A DNA stretch of 64,000 nt from Symbiodinium natans (Eukaryota > Sar > Dinophyceae > Suessiales > Symbiodiniaceae), in NCBI GenBank assembly GCA_905221605.1, contig CAJNDS010000102.1:858501-922500 (forward strand), given 5' to 3'. A program made the position numbers and the translations under genes. The notes below the pieces were generated by a model. That model was not told the DNA's origin. It saw only the letters and a program-made list of their open reading frames with translations, and searched no databases. This document shows, in pieces, positions 39,213-49,478 of this stretch (position 1 is its first letter; each line of letters starts with the position of its first letter).

Positions 39213-40689
39213 TGTTTTAAGGTGTTTTTTGAAGAACTTCCGGTCCCCCCTCCAGCGCGGCGTCGAGTTGCGAAGCTGCGGGTCAGGTGGTTGCCATGTT
39301 TTTTCTCAGTGCTTATGTGCTTGCATGTTGCAGCTGCCGCATGTCCAGCTATCCAGGTAGGTTGCTTCTGCTATTGTTACCATAATTTGTGGCTGATTGA
39401 GCTCCTCTCCGCCTGCTTTGGGGCACTCGACCTACCTTCTATTGCAAAGCATGCGCAGATGCAATAATGTCAGACATCCGGGACGGGTAGGGGTCCACGA
39501 CGATAAATGAAGATGCACGGTCACAGCGTGTTTTTTGGCGGGGTCTCTGTGGAAGGGGCCTGCAGGGGCCCACGGCAGCGGATTTTGGCTCCTCCTATGA
39601 ATTTGGGCAGGTCCTACAGGGGGGAGGGTGGGGCGTGGAAGGGTTGGGAAGGAAGCCAGATCCTGGCCCGGGCGAATATCAATATCAATATCAAGAACCA
39701 CCAACCGCTAAACTAATCGCTGATATTGTGAAGCCTCTGGAGCACAGCCATGTGGTACCCCTTAGTTTCAGGCGCCGTCTTCCCAAAACCGCTCACTCCC
39801 CTTCTGATTGCATCTGCCTCGGCAGTCCCAGCTTGCCAAGGTGCTGAGACGGAGAGGGGGATTTCCAGGCCGAGAGGGTTGAGGGGAGGACCCCTTTGTT
39901 TCACCCTTGAAACATTGAAGTCTTGCAGCTGACTGTAGGTGGCCAAAAAGCAAGATACCCTGATAGCCTCAACTCTTGAGATGGGACTACGATTGAACTA
40001 TGGGTTTGGTTGCTGGTTCAGCTCAGGCAAAGAAAGGTCTGAAGTCAGTGTTGGGGGTGTACTATGTATGAGTGAAAAGGATGTGCCGAGGTCTCACAGG
40101 GTATGCTGGTTCTCCTAGGGGCCTTCACCGTATTCGGGTTAACCAGACACGTCCCATGCCCCGATAGGCGATCCTGAGCCCGTGAAGCCCACTCTAGGAG
40201 CTACATATATGTCCTACCCCCTAAAGGCCTACTGTATCCGAACTTCTTCACTTTTGCCTTGGGCTCCTCCCGCAGCGCAGGCAACGCCGTGAGGAGTCCA
40301 GTGAATCTCGAGGCGACAAGGCCGGGCTGTGAAGAATTTTGGAGCATTTTGGGAGTCACTTGGCTTGCTGTTTCGGCTCCAAGGCGGCATTGGGTTTGAG
40401 GCTGGCCGGGGGTTGGCAGCCATCAATGCATTCCGATGCGGCCTCAAGCTTCCGGGCTGAGGGATTCAGCAGGTGGCAAAAGTCCAAAATCCCAGCCCTG
40501 GGGTGTAGAGTTGCGCTTGCTCTTGTTGCCCAAAACCCAAAACCCCTAAACCCTAAACCCTTTTGCTTCAGGGGGAGATGTCTCCGCGGAGTCCCCGGGT
40601 GGAGGAGGAGCTATCACCGCCCAGGTCCCAGGTGTTCTGGCACTCTTTTGGCCGCAGCAGAAGGCAATTTACTTACTATAGGGTTTAGG
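39213..40689. other. Stretch with unassigned frames
   Basis: Plus ORF 39210-39467 and several overlapping frames at 39432-40704. No bordered island trusted. CCCTAAA pair at 40545. Confidence 0.35.
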
Positions 40690-40783
40690 GTTTTGGGTTT
40701 ATGAGAATACGGGTTTGGGTGATATTCTAGTATAATTGCCAAGGGGCCATAAGGGAATATCATTAAGTAATGATTTCGACCCC
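40690..40783 (-). repeat. Family 2 element, minus orientation
   Basis: GATATTCTAGTATAATTGCC, then GGGGCCATAAGGGAATATCA and TAATGATTTCGACCCC. Confidence 0.8.
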
Positions 40784-40957
40784 TATATCACTTTGGGGAT
40801 TCCGACAACAGGGCTACTTTTTTTGGGGGGTTCCCTTATTGAGGATGACAGTATTTTGGGGAAGACGAGGGAGTCCCTTACTTTCGTGAACCCTTACTTG
40901 GGGCTCTTCTTAGGGAATGAGGTACCCGTTAGAATTCCTTACTTCATAAGGGTATGT

Positions 40958-41014
40958 ATGTTTGTGTATGTATGTATGTATGCATGCATGTATGTATGTA
41001 TGTATGTATGCATG
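40958..41014. repeat. ATGT/ATGC tetranucleotide microsatellite
   Basis: About 13 units of TATG with GCATGCATG interruptions. Confidence 0.95.
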
Positions 41015-41480
41015 CCTGTGTATGAGGTAGGGGACATAGGATACCTAAATCCCTCATTCCCTGCTAAGAACCAATTTGCTAAGGGCTGAGTGCGAGCGGG
41101 GGCATGCGTCGTGTAGCGTTGAAGCACTGGCCAGACGTTTCGATCACTGTCCAGGCTTTCCAGTGTACACCGTGCCGTAGCGTGCTCCATCAAGGGGCAT
41201 CACTACAAGTGGGGGCCTAAGCTGTTGGCAAGCACATGCACTGCGAAGGCGCTTGAACACTCGAGCCCGAAACCCTACAACAACAAAACGAAGCCCTAAA
41301 CCCCAAACATGTTAGTGGCACTTCCTCACAACCAGTAGATTTCCCCTAGATCAGCGAGGTGGGAAAAATCCCCCAACGCTCTTGACCCGAAGCCCCAAGC
41401 CCCAAACAAAAAGTCTCCGCAGCGTGGCTAGCCTGGATGGCGGGTGACAAAAACACAACAAAAGCCCGAAGCCCTGAGCC

Positions 41481-41530
41481 CTAAACCCTAAACCCTAAAC
41501 TCTAAACCCTAAACCCCCTAAACCCTAAAC
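41481..41530 (+). repeat. CCCTAAA array
   Basis: Six to seven units with a CTCTAAA variant. Confidence 0.9.
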
Positions 41531-41567
41531 TGCCCTGTGGGGCTCCAATCTGACTCATTGACAGTAT

Positions 41568-41607
41568 GTGCCTCGCCTTGCTTGTCCGAGTGTGAGGCAT
41601 TAAGCCC
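41568..41607 (+). repeat. Box A motif
   Basis: GTGCCTCGCCTTGCTTGTCC, then GAGTGTGAGGCATTAAGCCC. Confidence 0.9.
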
Positions 41608-41760
41608 TAAACTCCCTAAACTCCCTAAACTCCCTAAACTCCCTAAACCCCCAAACTCCCTCAACCCTAAACTCCCTAAACTCCCCAAACTCTCCAAACT
41701 CCCTAAACTCCCTAAACTCCCTAAGCTCCCTGTACCCTAATCTCCCTAAGCTCCCAAAAC
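41602..41760 (+). repeat. CTCCCTAAA variant array
   Basis: About 15 nonamers CTCCCTAAA with CTCCCCAAA and CTCCAAA variants. Confidence 0.95.
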
Positions 41761-41776
41761 CCTGTGGCGGCTCCAG

Positions 41777-41884
41777 GAACAAGTCCCATTTCAGCTCCGG
41801 CCTGTGGCGTGACATGCCCGTCTTCACGCCCTGGGGATGCCTCGAGAGCCTGCCCGGACTCACAGAGCAGGGGGCTTCTGGCAA
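41777..41884 (+). CDS. Candidate internal exon, strong composition
   Basis: GGCTCCAG at the left, GGCAA|GTTTTTTG at the right. The frame reads NKSHFSSGLWRDMPVFTPWG, then CLESLPGLTEQGASG. CCCTAAA-type array and Box A upstream. Confidence 0.6.
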
Positions 41885-43145
41885 GTTTTTTGTTTTTTTG
41901 TTTTTTTGTGTTGTTTTTTTTTGTTTCAAGGGTTTAGGGTTTAAGGTGTTTTTTGTAATTCTTTTTTTTTTTTTGGGGGGGGTCTCTGTTCAAAGCAGAT
42001 GTTCAAGTCCCGGAGATTCTTGGGAAGCTCGCTCATTCGGACGTCGTTCTTTCTTGAGGCTCTGGTGGTTTCTTGAGGGCGTCCGGACGTTGACACATCA
42101 GGGGCTCTGCTCTTCATCAGAGCTTGCAACTTGTTGGTATTTCATTCACGCAGATGCCGATGAGCAGTCGGTACAAGGAGTGCCGGCAAGATACATGTTC
42201 ACACAGGAATGTCTCAGAGGGGAAAAACCATGCATGGGTTCGTCGCGTCAGCATTCCTGCATATCTCAGCGGTATGCCTTTGTTGGCCGCTTCGGTGTAG
42301 GCCGACAATGCAGAAACCTCCCAAACCCTCCAAAAGCACGAGGGTGCAAGGCAGCGCTCAACCCTACCCAAGCCGACCTTTCGGCAGGTTATTTTGCACG
42401 GAAGCCCCTGATCAGATTTGCAGATTCGCGCGCCAGAAATGTGCACCACACCTCCAGGCACCAGCCGAGCATGAGCTGCGCAACCGCGAAGGCCGGGATG
42501 TTTCACTTTTTGCATCCCTGCATCCCTTGGGCTTTGCATTTGATTGTTTTTCGTCTTCCCGGCGGCATCGGGGGCAGCTTCCTTCGGGTGCTCCCCACCA
42601 TCAGCACATGCCATGTCAGCGGCTGTCAGCTGTGTGTGTGTGTGTGCATTCGAATCCCGAAGAATTCACACACCCGATGGCCCCATGCTTCATATGCTTC
42701 AGGGCCTGGCCGCCACGGTAGTGCTTTCTCGCACTTCCCGCTAGGTTGCGCGAGGGTCCAGATCTGCAGCGGGCCGAGAAGCATGTTTGCTCGAGAAACT
42801 CTCGATCTGCACAGGGTATTTGTGGAGAGGGGCTGCTGTGTTACGAAAATGGGTTGGTTGCGAGTGTAGGCTGAGTGGGACTGGCAGGAAGCTGCTAGTG
42901 TCTGCTATAGCATCCTGGCAGCTTTTCTGAGCTTCTGGACAAGCCCGTGCTTGATTCTGGCACACCTACCAGGACCTAGCACGCCACATGGCCCCGCGGA
43001 CCTCAATGCAATTCCTCCAAGCACAGGCAACTCCTGCGCGCCTGTCGGACAGCTCAGAGGGTCCAGGATTCTTAAGAACTCAACCCTCAACCCTAAGCCC
43101 TGCAGCAAACCCTTGTGTGAACACCGAGCCCTATATAACCGTCAG
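41885..43145. other. Non-coding stretch with T/G junction
   Basis: A T13-G8 junction at 41962-41982 and a TG run near 42632. The long plus frame 41814-42869 crosses the TTTAGGG heptad and the T run and is not trusted beyond 41884. Confidence 0.4.
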
Positions 43146-43213
43146 ATTGCGTGGCAGAAGCCAAAGACTTCCTCAGTCAGATTTTGATTCGGGGCGCGTA
43201 GACCGGCCCGAGG
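43146..43213 (+). CDS. Candidate internal exon
   Basis: ACCGTCAG at the left, GAGG|GTTTAGG at the right. The frame reads LRGRSQRLPQSDFDSGRVDR, then PE. CCCTCAA units lie at 43080 and TTTAGGG units follow. Confidence 0.5.
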
Positions 43214-43413
43214 GTTTAGGACGAGGAAGAAGGGTCCAGGCTTGAGGGTTTAGGGCTTAGGGTTCAGGGTGCCGATTCGCGTTTGTCCCTTGTCCGGCGA
43301 CTTCTCCACGCCTCGTTGGAGCTCCTGAGGCTCAGCTCCCCGTACGCCCAAGGGCCGCGGGATGCTGAGATGAGCCCAAGGACACCCAGGCCCTGGGGTT
43401 GAGGAAGGTGTAT

Positions 43414-43515
43414 TTCGGGATGTGCCCCCTATAACTCGCAGTCCTTGGTAGGGATTATGAAGAGGGGGTACTACAATCCTTATTCAGAACTGTTTGTATA
43501 GGGGGGAACATCCTA
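43414..43515. mobile_element. Family 1 MITE-like element
   Basis: TTCGGGATGTGCCCCCTATA at the left and TATAGGGGGGAACATCCTA at the right, with CGCAGTCCTTGGTAGGGATT in the left arm. Confidence 0.85.
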
Positions 43516-43613
43516 AAGAGTATTCTATGAACCTCAAGGAAATACAAAGCGCACTGTTTCGGTTCTAAGGGTGTTGCAATGTTACTGTTCGGCTGAGGCA
43601 AGTGCCTAGACGC

Positions 43614-43714
43614 TAAACCCCAAACCCCAAACCCCCCAAACCCCAAACCCCAAACCCCAAACCCCAAACCCCAAACCCCAAACCCCAAACCCCAAACCCT
43701 AAACCCTAAACCCT
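43614..43714 (+). repeat. CCCCAAA variant array
   Basis: Eleven or more CCCCAAA units ending in three CCCTAAA. Confidence 0.95.
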
Positions 43715-43806
43715 AACTCTGAGGTTCTGTTGGGTGGGCACAGGGATCCGGCATCCGAGACGGGTTGGAGCAGAGGGGTCCTGAACTTCGTGCCTTGGGG
43801 ACCAAA

Positions 43807-43955
43807 AGAACCTTAAAGGGGGTTTATGGTCCATATTGCCTTAATAGGGATTGTAGTAGTATAGGGTGTATGTCCCCAATTTCACCTTAACGGGGTTTAT
43901 GGTCCATGTTGCTTTAATAGGAATTGTAGGTATAGTATAGGGTATATGCCCCCCC
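43807..43955. repeat. Two-copy tandem repeat of about 75 nt
   Basis: GGGTTTATGGTCCATATTGC, then CTTAATAGGGATTGTAG, occurs twice (about 43818 and 43892) with small changes. It resembles the arms of the MITE-like elements. Confidence 0.75.
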
Positions 43956-44124
43956 ATTTTGGGTTCATTTCGTCTTCAAGGTGGGGGCCCTTAACCGCAG
44001 AAACTCTGCAACTCGCTCAGACGAAACACTGGAGCTGCGAAGGCCAGCCAGGAACAGGACCCTGTTGCGGAAACATCCTCTGTTCGTACTCCCATACTTC
44101 TCCGGCGCAGCACTCAAAAACTCC

Positions 44125-44175
44125 CAAACCTGAAACCCTAGACCCTAAATCCCCTAAAGCCCCCTAAACCCATCT
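44125..44175 (+). repeat. Degenerate CCCTAAA array
   Basis: CCCTAGA, CCCTAAAT and CCCCTAAAG units. Confidence 0.85.
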
Positions 44176-44220
44176 ACCCCTCAGACTGTACCGATGTCTC
44201 GTCTAGCAGCTCTGTCGCAG

Positions 44221-44272
44221 GCCCGACTCAGCTCGAGCGCACTATCAGGCCGCCATGAGTCCCGGGCCGAGG
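44221..44272 (+). CDS. Candidate internal exon between arrays
   Basis: TCTGTCGCAG at the left, GAGG|GTTTAGGG at the right. The frame reads ARLSSSALSGRHESRAE. Confidence 0.5.
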
Positions 44273-44364
44273 GTTTAGGGTTTAGGGTTTAGGGTTTAGG
44301 GTTTAGGGTTTAGGGTTTAGGGTTTAGGGTTTAGGGTTTAGGGTTTAGGGTTTAGGGTTTAGGG
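44273..44364 (+). repeat. TTTAGGG array
   Basis: Thirteen perfect heptads. Confidence 0.95.
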
Positions 44365-44402
44365 CAAAAAAGGAGCAACCTCAACTTCCCCATAAAGGCC
44401 GG

Positions 44403-44546
44403 CCCCTAAACCCTATAAACCCCATAAACCCCATAAACCCTATAAACCCCATAAGCCCTATAAACCCTATAAACCCTGTAAACCCTATAAACCCTATAAA
44501 CCCTATAAACCCTATAAACCCTAAACTCTAAACCCTAAACCCTCAC
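44403..44546 (+). repeat. CCCTATAAA variant array
   Basis: About 14 CCCTATAAA/CCCCATAAA nonamers ending in CCCTAAA. With 44273-44364 it brackets a 38-nt spacer, giving a complementary pair. Confidence 0.95.
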
Positions 44547-44565
44547 TAGGCTAAGAGGGTGTCAG

Positions 44566-44647
44566 GATAACCTCATGGCCTGAGACTCTGCAAAACGACC
44601 TTTGGAGCTTCGCACTGAGCTCACTAAGGCACGCAGTGTCAGCGAGG
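44566..44647 (+). CDS. Candidate internal exon
   Basis: After GGTGTCAG the frame reads ITSWPETLQNDLWSFALSSL, then RHAVSAR, to GCGAGG|GTGCGC. To join 44272 in phase the acceptor would have to be the AG at about 44555; both keep the frame open. Confidence 0.45.
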
Positions 44648-46439
44648 GTGCGCTTAACGACATGACTCCCGACACGTATGTCATTGGAATTCTCCGTGAG
44701 AATGAAGACAGGCTACTACATAGTAAGGCCATTGAAAGTAGTCAAAGTAGTCGGTTTCCCATTTAGGGGATGATTGCTTTTATGGAAGCTCGCCCAGCGG
44801 TATTCCTGAGAGACCAACTATCCATGCTGCAAGCGTGCCGAGAGACTCGTGTTTTCATGTAAAAATATATTGTGTTTTTGTGTGTTTGAGAGGGGTTGGG
44901 TAGGGCTCCCAAATCCGGGGCTCCTTGAAAGCATAAGGACCCTTTCGTTCTGCTCTTGAGCGAACCAGCACCCCCAACCCCCAAAACATTCGGAACGCGA
45001 GACAGGGCCAGAGATCTCCAACAACGTCCGAGTACGGCCTTCCGCGACAAGCCTTGTACACCCCCTTATCCGAGAGTCATTTTTTGGGTTTGCTTTGCAA
45101 TAATATTCAAGTCCGGTTCGGTTTACGTCAGCCATCGAAGAATTCAAGTTGATCTTTCATGCGTGTTTTGCTGAGGTGGAACCAACCCCTTGCTTGGCAA
45201 AACGATCGGCGCAGAACTCAGTAATTCCCTTTTCTGGGCGGTCGTTTAGGTGCTAGAGTGTAAGGTGTCGCATTCAGCCATTCGGTGGGCCGGAAGAATT
45301 TAGGACGGTTTGGGGGTTACTGTATATATATATATATACATGTATATATATATATACATGTGTATATATATATATATGCACGAATATATGGTTAGTATAT
45401 AACAGAAGTGGCAATATAAACATAACATAGCAACGAGAATAGCCCAGGCGACGCTGCAGAGGCTCGCTCGGGCTCGCGGTGGTGGCCCCAGAGCAAAGAA
45501 TCCAGTTCAACTGCAGTCACGAGTGAGTGGGTGCATAAGTGGTCTGCCGACAGAACGTTGCGGAACACCTCAAACTACAGCAACTGGCAAACCTATGAAT
45601 GGTAAAAGGAGTAACAGAAGTAGTAAGCCGAGAATCCAAAACAAGCAGTGTAAACATGGCAGCATTGATAGTAGAAGGGCGCGTGGGAGTTGTCTCGCCT
45701 GGTTTGCCCAAGGCCTTCTTCGCGCGCACGGCAGCCGCAGAGAGGCCTCTCGCTCCAAGACATCTGTTTAACGAGTGCCTAAAGCCCAGACCCCAATACC
45801 TCAGAGTCTTCCTCCTGTCCACAGCTCCTGCACAGGTGTTTTTTCTGTTTGGGATCACGGATGGGGCTAGGCGAGACGTCACGAAAGCAGCGCAGTCTGG
45901 CTTGAAATCTGGCTTTTGGCAGTTAGGGCCGATGGTAGGGCCGGACAAGGTCTGGAAAACTGCGGGCCGTTGATTGTATCATAGGACCAGTTTGCCCAGA
46001 GGTGCCTCGCCCAGCTACTCGCCGGGCGACGTCGGGCCGCCCAAGCGGCCTCACTTACCAGTTCTGATCAGGGACTCAAGGAATGAGGGTCCCTTGTATC
46101 CCCCCACATTGCCGTTTAGGCCTAAACCTGAACCCGATTTGGTTGGTGTGTTTCCTTGCCGACACGCTGTCGGATTTCTGGAAGACCCACTAAATTGGGT
46201 AGTCAATCGCGCCAAAAAGCATCGACTGAAATGCAATGGAGCATCCCAGATAGCAAGTTTCGAATCCTTGTACCTATGGTCAAAAAGCATGTCTGTAAGT
46301 GTGAGCAATGTTTTTTTTTCGGATGGGGCTCGCTGTGATACCGCACCTTTTTTTTGCGCTGCCTTTAAGGACACCATTTTTACCTTTCGTTTTTCGATGA
46401 TGGACGTTAACCGGAATGAGTCCCTGCACTGTGGCCTGA
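44648..46439. other. Stretch with TA microsatellite and unassigned frames
   Basis: TA runs with ACATG interruptions at 45320-45377. Plus 45599-45973 and minus 45517-45948 overlap; neither is bordered. No array. Confidence 0.4.
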
Positions 46440-46490
46440 GTGTCAGCTAGGCGGGCGGCAAAAAAGAAAACCAAACCCCTAAGCCCCCCG
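46440..46490 (+). repeat. Box B motif plus CCCTAAG-like units
   Basis: GTGTCAGCTAGGCGGGCGGC, an A-rich run, then AAACCCCTAAGCCCC; 50 nt before the exon at 46515. Confidence 0.9.
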
Positions 46491-46514
46491 AAGGCCTCTC
46501 AAAAGCCTCCCAAG

Positions 46515-46581
46515 CTCGCTGTGCCGAGGGCCCGAACCGCTCGCAGCGCTCTGACCTGACGAGGCCCGAGTTGGGTGCAGG
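46515..46581 (+). CDS. Candidate internal exon
   Basis: CCTCCCAAG at the left, GCAGG|GTTTAGGG at the right. The frame reads RCAEGPNRSQRSDLTRPELG. Its phase is compatible with the exon at 47193. Confidence 0.5.
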
Positions 46582-46672
46582 GTTTAGGGTTTAGGGTTTA
46601 GGGTTTAGGGTTTAGGGTTTAGGGTTTAGGGTTTAGGGTTTAGGGTTTAGGGTTTAGGTTTAGGGTTTAGGG
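46582..46672 (+). repeat. TTTAGGG array
   Basis: Twelve to thirteen heptads. Confidence 0.95.
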
Positions 46673-46800
46673 GTCCCTGAACCCGGAACCTTGAAACCAG
46701 TTGCAAAAACAAAGTGTTGGGAGGGTTTCTGCAACGGCCTGGTCATGTTACATGCGCAGATACAAGCCGCAGCTGTTCACCTGCAACAGTCCCTTTATTT

Positions 46801-46868
46801 TAAGTTTAGTAGGTTTAGTAGGTTTAGGGTTTCGGGTTTAGGGTTTGGGTTTAGGGTTTAGGGTTCAG
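46801..46868 (+). repeat. Degenerate TTTAGGG / TTTAGTA array
   Basis: TTTAGTAGG units, then TTTCGGG and TTTAGGG. Confidence 0.9.
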
Positions 46869-47005
46869 GGACGATGCGCGGAACCGTGCTTGCGGGGCTT
46901 GTAGGGATTGCTGGGCGATCTGTCAAGGAGGTGCCAAAGATAGCCCAGAACAGCTGAGAGTCAGGGCCATCGAGGTATTGTTCTTTTGGCTGGCCCTTTG
47001 TTCAG

Positions 47006-47040
47006 TTTTTTTTTTTTTTTTGGGGGGGGGGGGGGGGGGG
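47006..47040. repeat. T16-G19 homopolymer junction
   Basis: Largest of four T-to-G junctions in the window. Confidence 0.95.
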
Positions 47041-47149
47041 TGTCCAAGGTGAAACGGAGGTTATCTTCGACCATGATCCCCCAAGCTTACCTCCGTAGGC
47101 TGCCCTTCCGCCCCCCCAACCTCTGTCCCCAGCCAGAGGCCCTCCCAAG

Positions 47150-47182
47150 CCCCAAACCCTAAACCCTAAATCTTAAACCCTA
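47150..47182 (+). repeat. CCCTAAA array
   Basis: Four units including TCTTAAA. Confidence 0.9.
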
Positions 47183-47192
47183 GCAAAAAAAG

Positions 47193-47268
47193 ACCCCTGA
47201 ACCGTGGGGCCGTGCCGCGGGAAGCTTCGGCTCGAGAGTCGCTCGAAGCACGGCGCCAGAGGCCTGGC
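47193..47268 (+). CDS. Candidate internal exon
   Basis: AAAAAAAG at the left, CTGGC|GTTTAGGG at the right. In the phase that follows 46581 the frame reads PLNRGAVPREASARESLEAR, then RQRPG. Another open frame reads TPEPWGRAAGSFGSRVARST. Confidence 0.5.
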
Positions 47269-47337
47269 GTTTAGGGTTTAGGGTTTAGGGTTTGGGGTTT
47301 AGGGTTTAGGGTTTAGGTTTAGAGTTTAGGTTTAGGG
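47269..47337 (+). repeat. TTTAGGG array
   Basis: Nine units, some shortened to TTTAGG. Confidence 0.95.
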
Positions 47338-47532
47338 TTGCGTGGGAGTTGCAGGGCTTATTGGAGTGGAACTTGTTGCAGGACATAGGGTTCATTGCAA
47401 GGTTGCATAGGGTTGATAAGAAGGCCTGCAGTGAGCTGATAGTTCTGGTTTTTTTGTTGATTTTGCGGGTGCTGTGTCCGCTTATCGTGTGTTAATGATT
47501 CGATGCTTTAGTGCCAGGGCTTCCAGCCCCAG

Positions 47533-47591
47533 ATCCCTCCCTGCCGCCATCTACCGCCCTCGCCCCAAATTCCATCAGGCTTTGCTGGGCG
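47533..47591 (+). CDS. Candidate internal exon
   Basis: TTCCAGCCCCAG at the left, GGGCG|GTTTAGGG at the right. The frames SLPAAIYRPRPKFHQALLG and IPPCRHLPPSPQIPSGFAG are both open. Confidence 0.45.
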
Positions 47592-47643
47592 GTTTAGGGT
47601 TTAGGGTTTAGGGTTTAGGGTTTAGGGTTTAGGGTTTAGGGTT
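47592..47643 (+). repeat. TTTAGGG array
   Basis: Seven perfect heptads. Confidence 0.95.
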
Positions 47644-47754
47644 TTTGTTTCGTTTGCTTCTGGCGTCTCGGCGCCTGGTCTGGGTTTGAGGTGTGGCTGT
47701 CTGCGGCTTGGGGTTCGTGCGTCTGAGATGCTTACGGTCAAGGGATTCAGAGTC

Positions 47755-48239
47755 GTACCCCTGATGGGTTCCCTGAATATACTCCAAAGTTATATTTCCA
47801 TATGGGATCCTCAGGAGGGTTCCCCAAATCCTACGGTGTAGTTTTTTAAAATTCGTGGAGGGCGGCCAGGCCCCCGGAGCCTTTAAATCGTGTATTTAAA
47901 AAAACAGTTGCCTACACCCCTCCACCCCTCTTGGTGGCCCGCTCGAAACCCCAACGGAGGTAGCATAAAATATCTGTTTAGATATTCAAAAATCCGCATG
48001 TTTAAAAAGCGTCGCCGTAAGGGTACAACCTTAAGGGTCCAAGGAGCAATCTTCAAGGGGTAAAAGAAGGGACCCTTTTCAAGGGACCCTTAATCTTATT
48101 TATACAACCCCTACATATGCCTTCTACAGTCCCAAAATACCTAAGTAGCCCTAAATACCCCCCCTAAATCACCCCTAAGATCCCTTATAAACTTAACAGG
48201 GTCCCTCCTGTAGTCCTTTGAATTCTTAAGACACGGAAA
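47755..48239. other. Stretch of short inverted GGGTCCCT-like phrases
   Basis: Contains AAGGGACCCTTTTCAAGGGA, then CCCTTAATC (near 48070), which can pair with itself. It resembles decayed family 3 or MITE material. No exon. Confidence 0.45.
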
Positions 48240-48269
48240 GCCCCTAAACCCTAAACCACCGCTCTGCAG

Positions 48270-48365
48270 GGGGTTGTGGGTGGCCTGTGCATGGGCACCT
48301 CGTGGTCATGCTGCCGCGATCCGACGGGCGCCACCTCCACAGATGAGGAGGCAGAGTCTGGGAAG
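48270..48365 (+). CDS. Candidate internal exon with strong borders
   Basis: CTCTGCAG at the left, GGGAAG|GTGAGG at the right. 96 nt read VVGGLCMGTSWSCCRDPTGA, then TSTDEEAESGK. Consensus donor and an acidic tail make this one of the best exon calls. CCCTAAA units directly upstream (48243). Confidence 0.6.
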
Positions 48366-48385
48366 GTGAGGGTTGCTGCAAAAAA

Positions 48386-48412
48386 GGGTTTAGGGTTCAG
48401 GGTTTAGGGTTC
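48386..48412 (+). repeat. Short TTTAGGG array
   Basis: Three to four units with TTCAGGG. Confidence 0.85.
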
Positions 48413-48769
48413 AGTCCGTGCTTAAAAAGGGTTTAGGGGGGTTCCACGGAGCCGAAGACGCCAACCTTCATGCCCAAGGAATGAACACGGGTGAAAGGTC
48501 GCGGTGTCTAGCTCTCTGCCCCCCCCGAATATTTGCGCACCCCCCACCCAGCACGCTTTTATAAGCCTTCTTGCCCTGCGAAATAGCTCTACCAAGACAG
48601 GATATACCGCGCATGCAGTATGCCTTCCAATCTTCTTGTCCAATTTTAGCCAAGTCTCTCGTCTTCAAATGGATAAAAACTATAATATTAAAAATGATAA
48701 AAAACAAATTTATTTGACCAACTAATGTCATTCTTAAGTCTCAAAGTGTGGAGAATGGAACTTGGTTGC

Positions 48770-48927
48770 CAAAGCCTTGGGAACTTGAACCTCAGGTGAT
48801 CGGAGCTCGAAGCCACAAGGAATCCAACCGCCTTCACCCTCCCGAGCCCACGCAGCTTCCGGGGGAACCTCAGGAGTTCGTCCATCCGAAGGGGCCTCCT
48901 ATGCGCTCCTGGCTGGCTTCGACTGGG
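48770..48927 (+). CDS. Candidate internal exon, Pro/Glu-rich
   Basis: An open frame with WELEPQVIGARSHKESNRLH, then PPEPTQLPGEPQEFVHPKGP and PMRSWLASTG, ends at ACTGGG|GTTTAGGG. The left border is not resolved. Composition is strongly protein-like. Confidence 0.55.
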
Positions 48928-48990
48928 GTTTAGGGTTTAGGGTTTAGCGTTTAGGGTTTAGTGTTTAGGGTTTAGGGTTTAGGGCTCAGG
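48928..48990 (+). repeat. TTTAGGG array
   Basis: Nine units with TTTAGCG and TTTAGTG variants. Confidence 0.95.
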
Positions 48991-49027
48991 GTCCTCAAAC
49001 CCTGGCCCACGCTAAGACCCCAAACCC

Positions 49028-49095
49028 AGTCAGCTAGGCGGGTGGCAACACACAACCTGAAACCCAAATCCTCCTAAATCCTCCTAAATCATCCT
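49028..49095 (+). repeat. Box B motif followed by CCTAAATC units
   Basis: GTCAGCTAGGCGGGTGGCAA, then ACACACAACC and CCTCCTAAAT units. Confidence 0.85.
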
Positions 49096-49152
49096 AACTC
49101 CTGTTTGGCGGACTACGGAACTCACGTTCGCGTACGGCTTTCCATTGCGCAG

Positions 49153-49218
49153 GGTCCCGAAGACGGACCCCAAGGATGGCTGGCAAAGGCTCTTGTATGG
49201 CTCGAGTCTTATCAGGAA
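49153..49218 (+). CDS. Candidate penultimate exon
   Basis: CATTGCGCAG at the left. The frame reads VPKTDPKDGWQRLLYGSSLI, then RN. The right border is one of several GC or GA donors between 49198 and 49218. A CT microsatellite follows and would form the polypyrimidine tract of this intron. Confidence 0.5.
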
Positions 49219-49224
49219 TGAGTC

Positions 49225-49314
49225 TCTTTATGTCTTTCTCTCTCTTTCTCTCTTTTGTTTCTCTCTCTCTCTCTCTTTTTTCTCTCTCTCTCTCTCTGTC
49301 TCTCTGTCTCTCTG

Positions 49315-49379
<65 letters not shown>

Positions 49380-49380
49380 G
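49225..49380. repeat. CT microsatellite ending in TCTCCAG
   Basis: About 150 nt of CT with TTT and GT interruptions; it ends at a candidate 3' splice site. Confidence 0.95.
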
Positions 49381-49478
49381 GGAGTGTAGAACCCCGTAAG
49401 GGGCAAAATCCGCCAGGTCTTTCCGGCCCCTGGCCGGCGCCAGTGTCCTCCGAGGCCCGCCCGGTGCCAGCTTCTTAA
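49381..49478 (+). CDS. Candidate terminal exon with TAA stop
   Basis: After TCTCTCCAG the frame reads SVEPRKGQNPPGLSGPWPAP, then VSSEARPVPAS, and TAA at 49476-49478. Pro-rich tail. A candidate 3' end for the gene whose exons lie at 46.5-49.2 kb. Confidence 0.5.

Noticed and set aside
41814-42869. 351-residue protein
   Set aside because: The frame crosses a TTTAGGG heptad and T runs; only the part up to 41884 has exon-like borders and composition.
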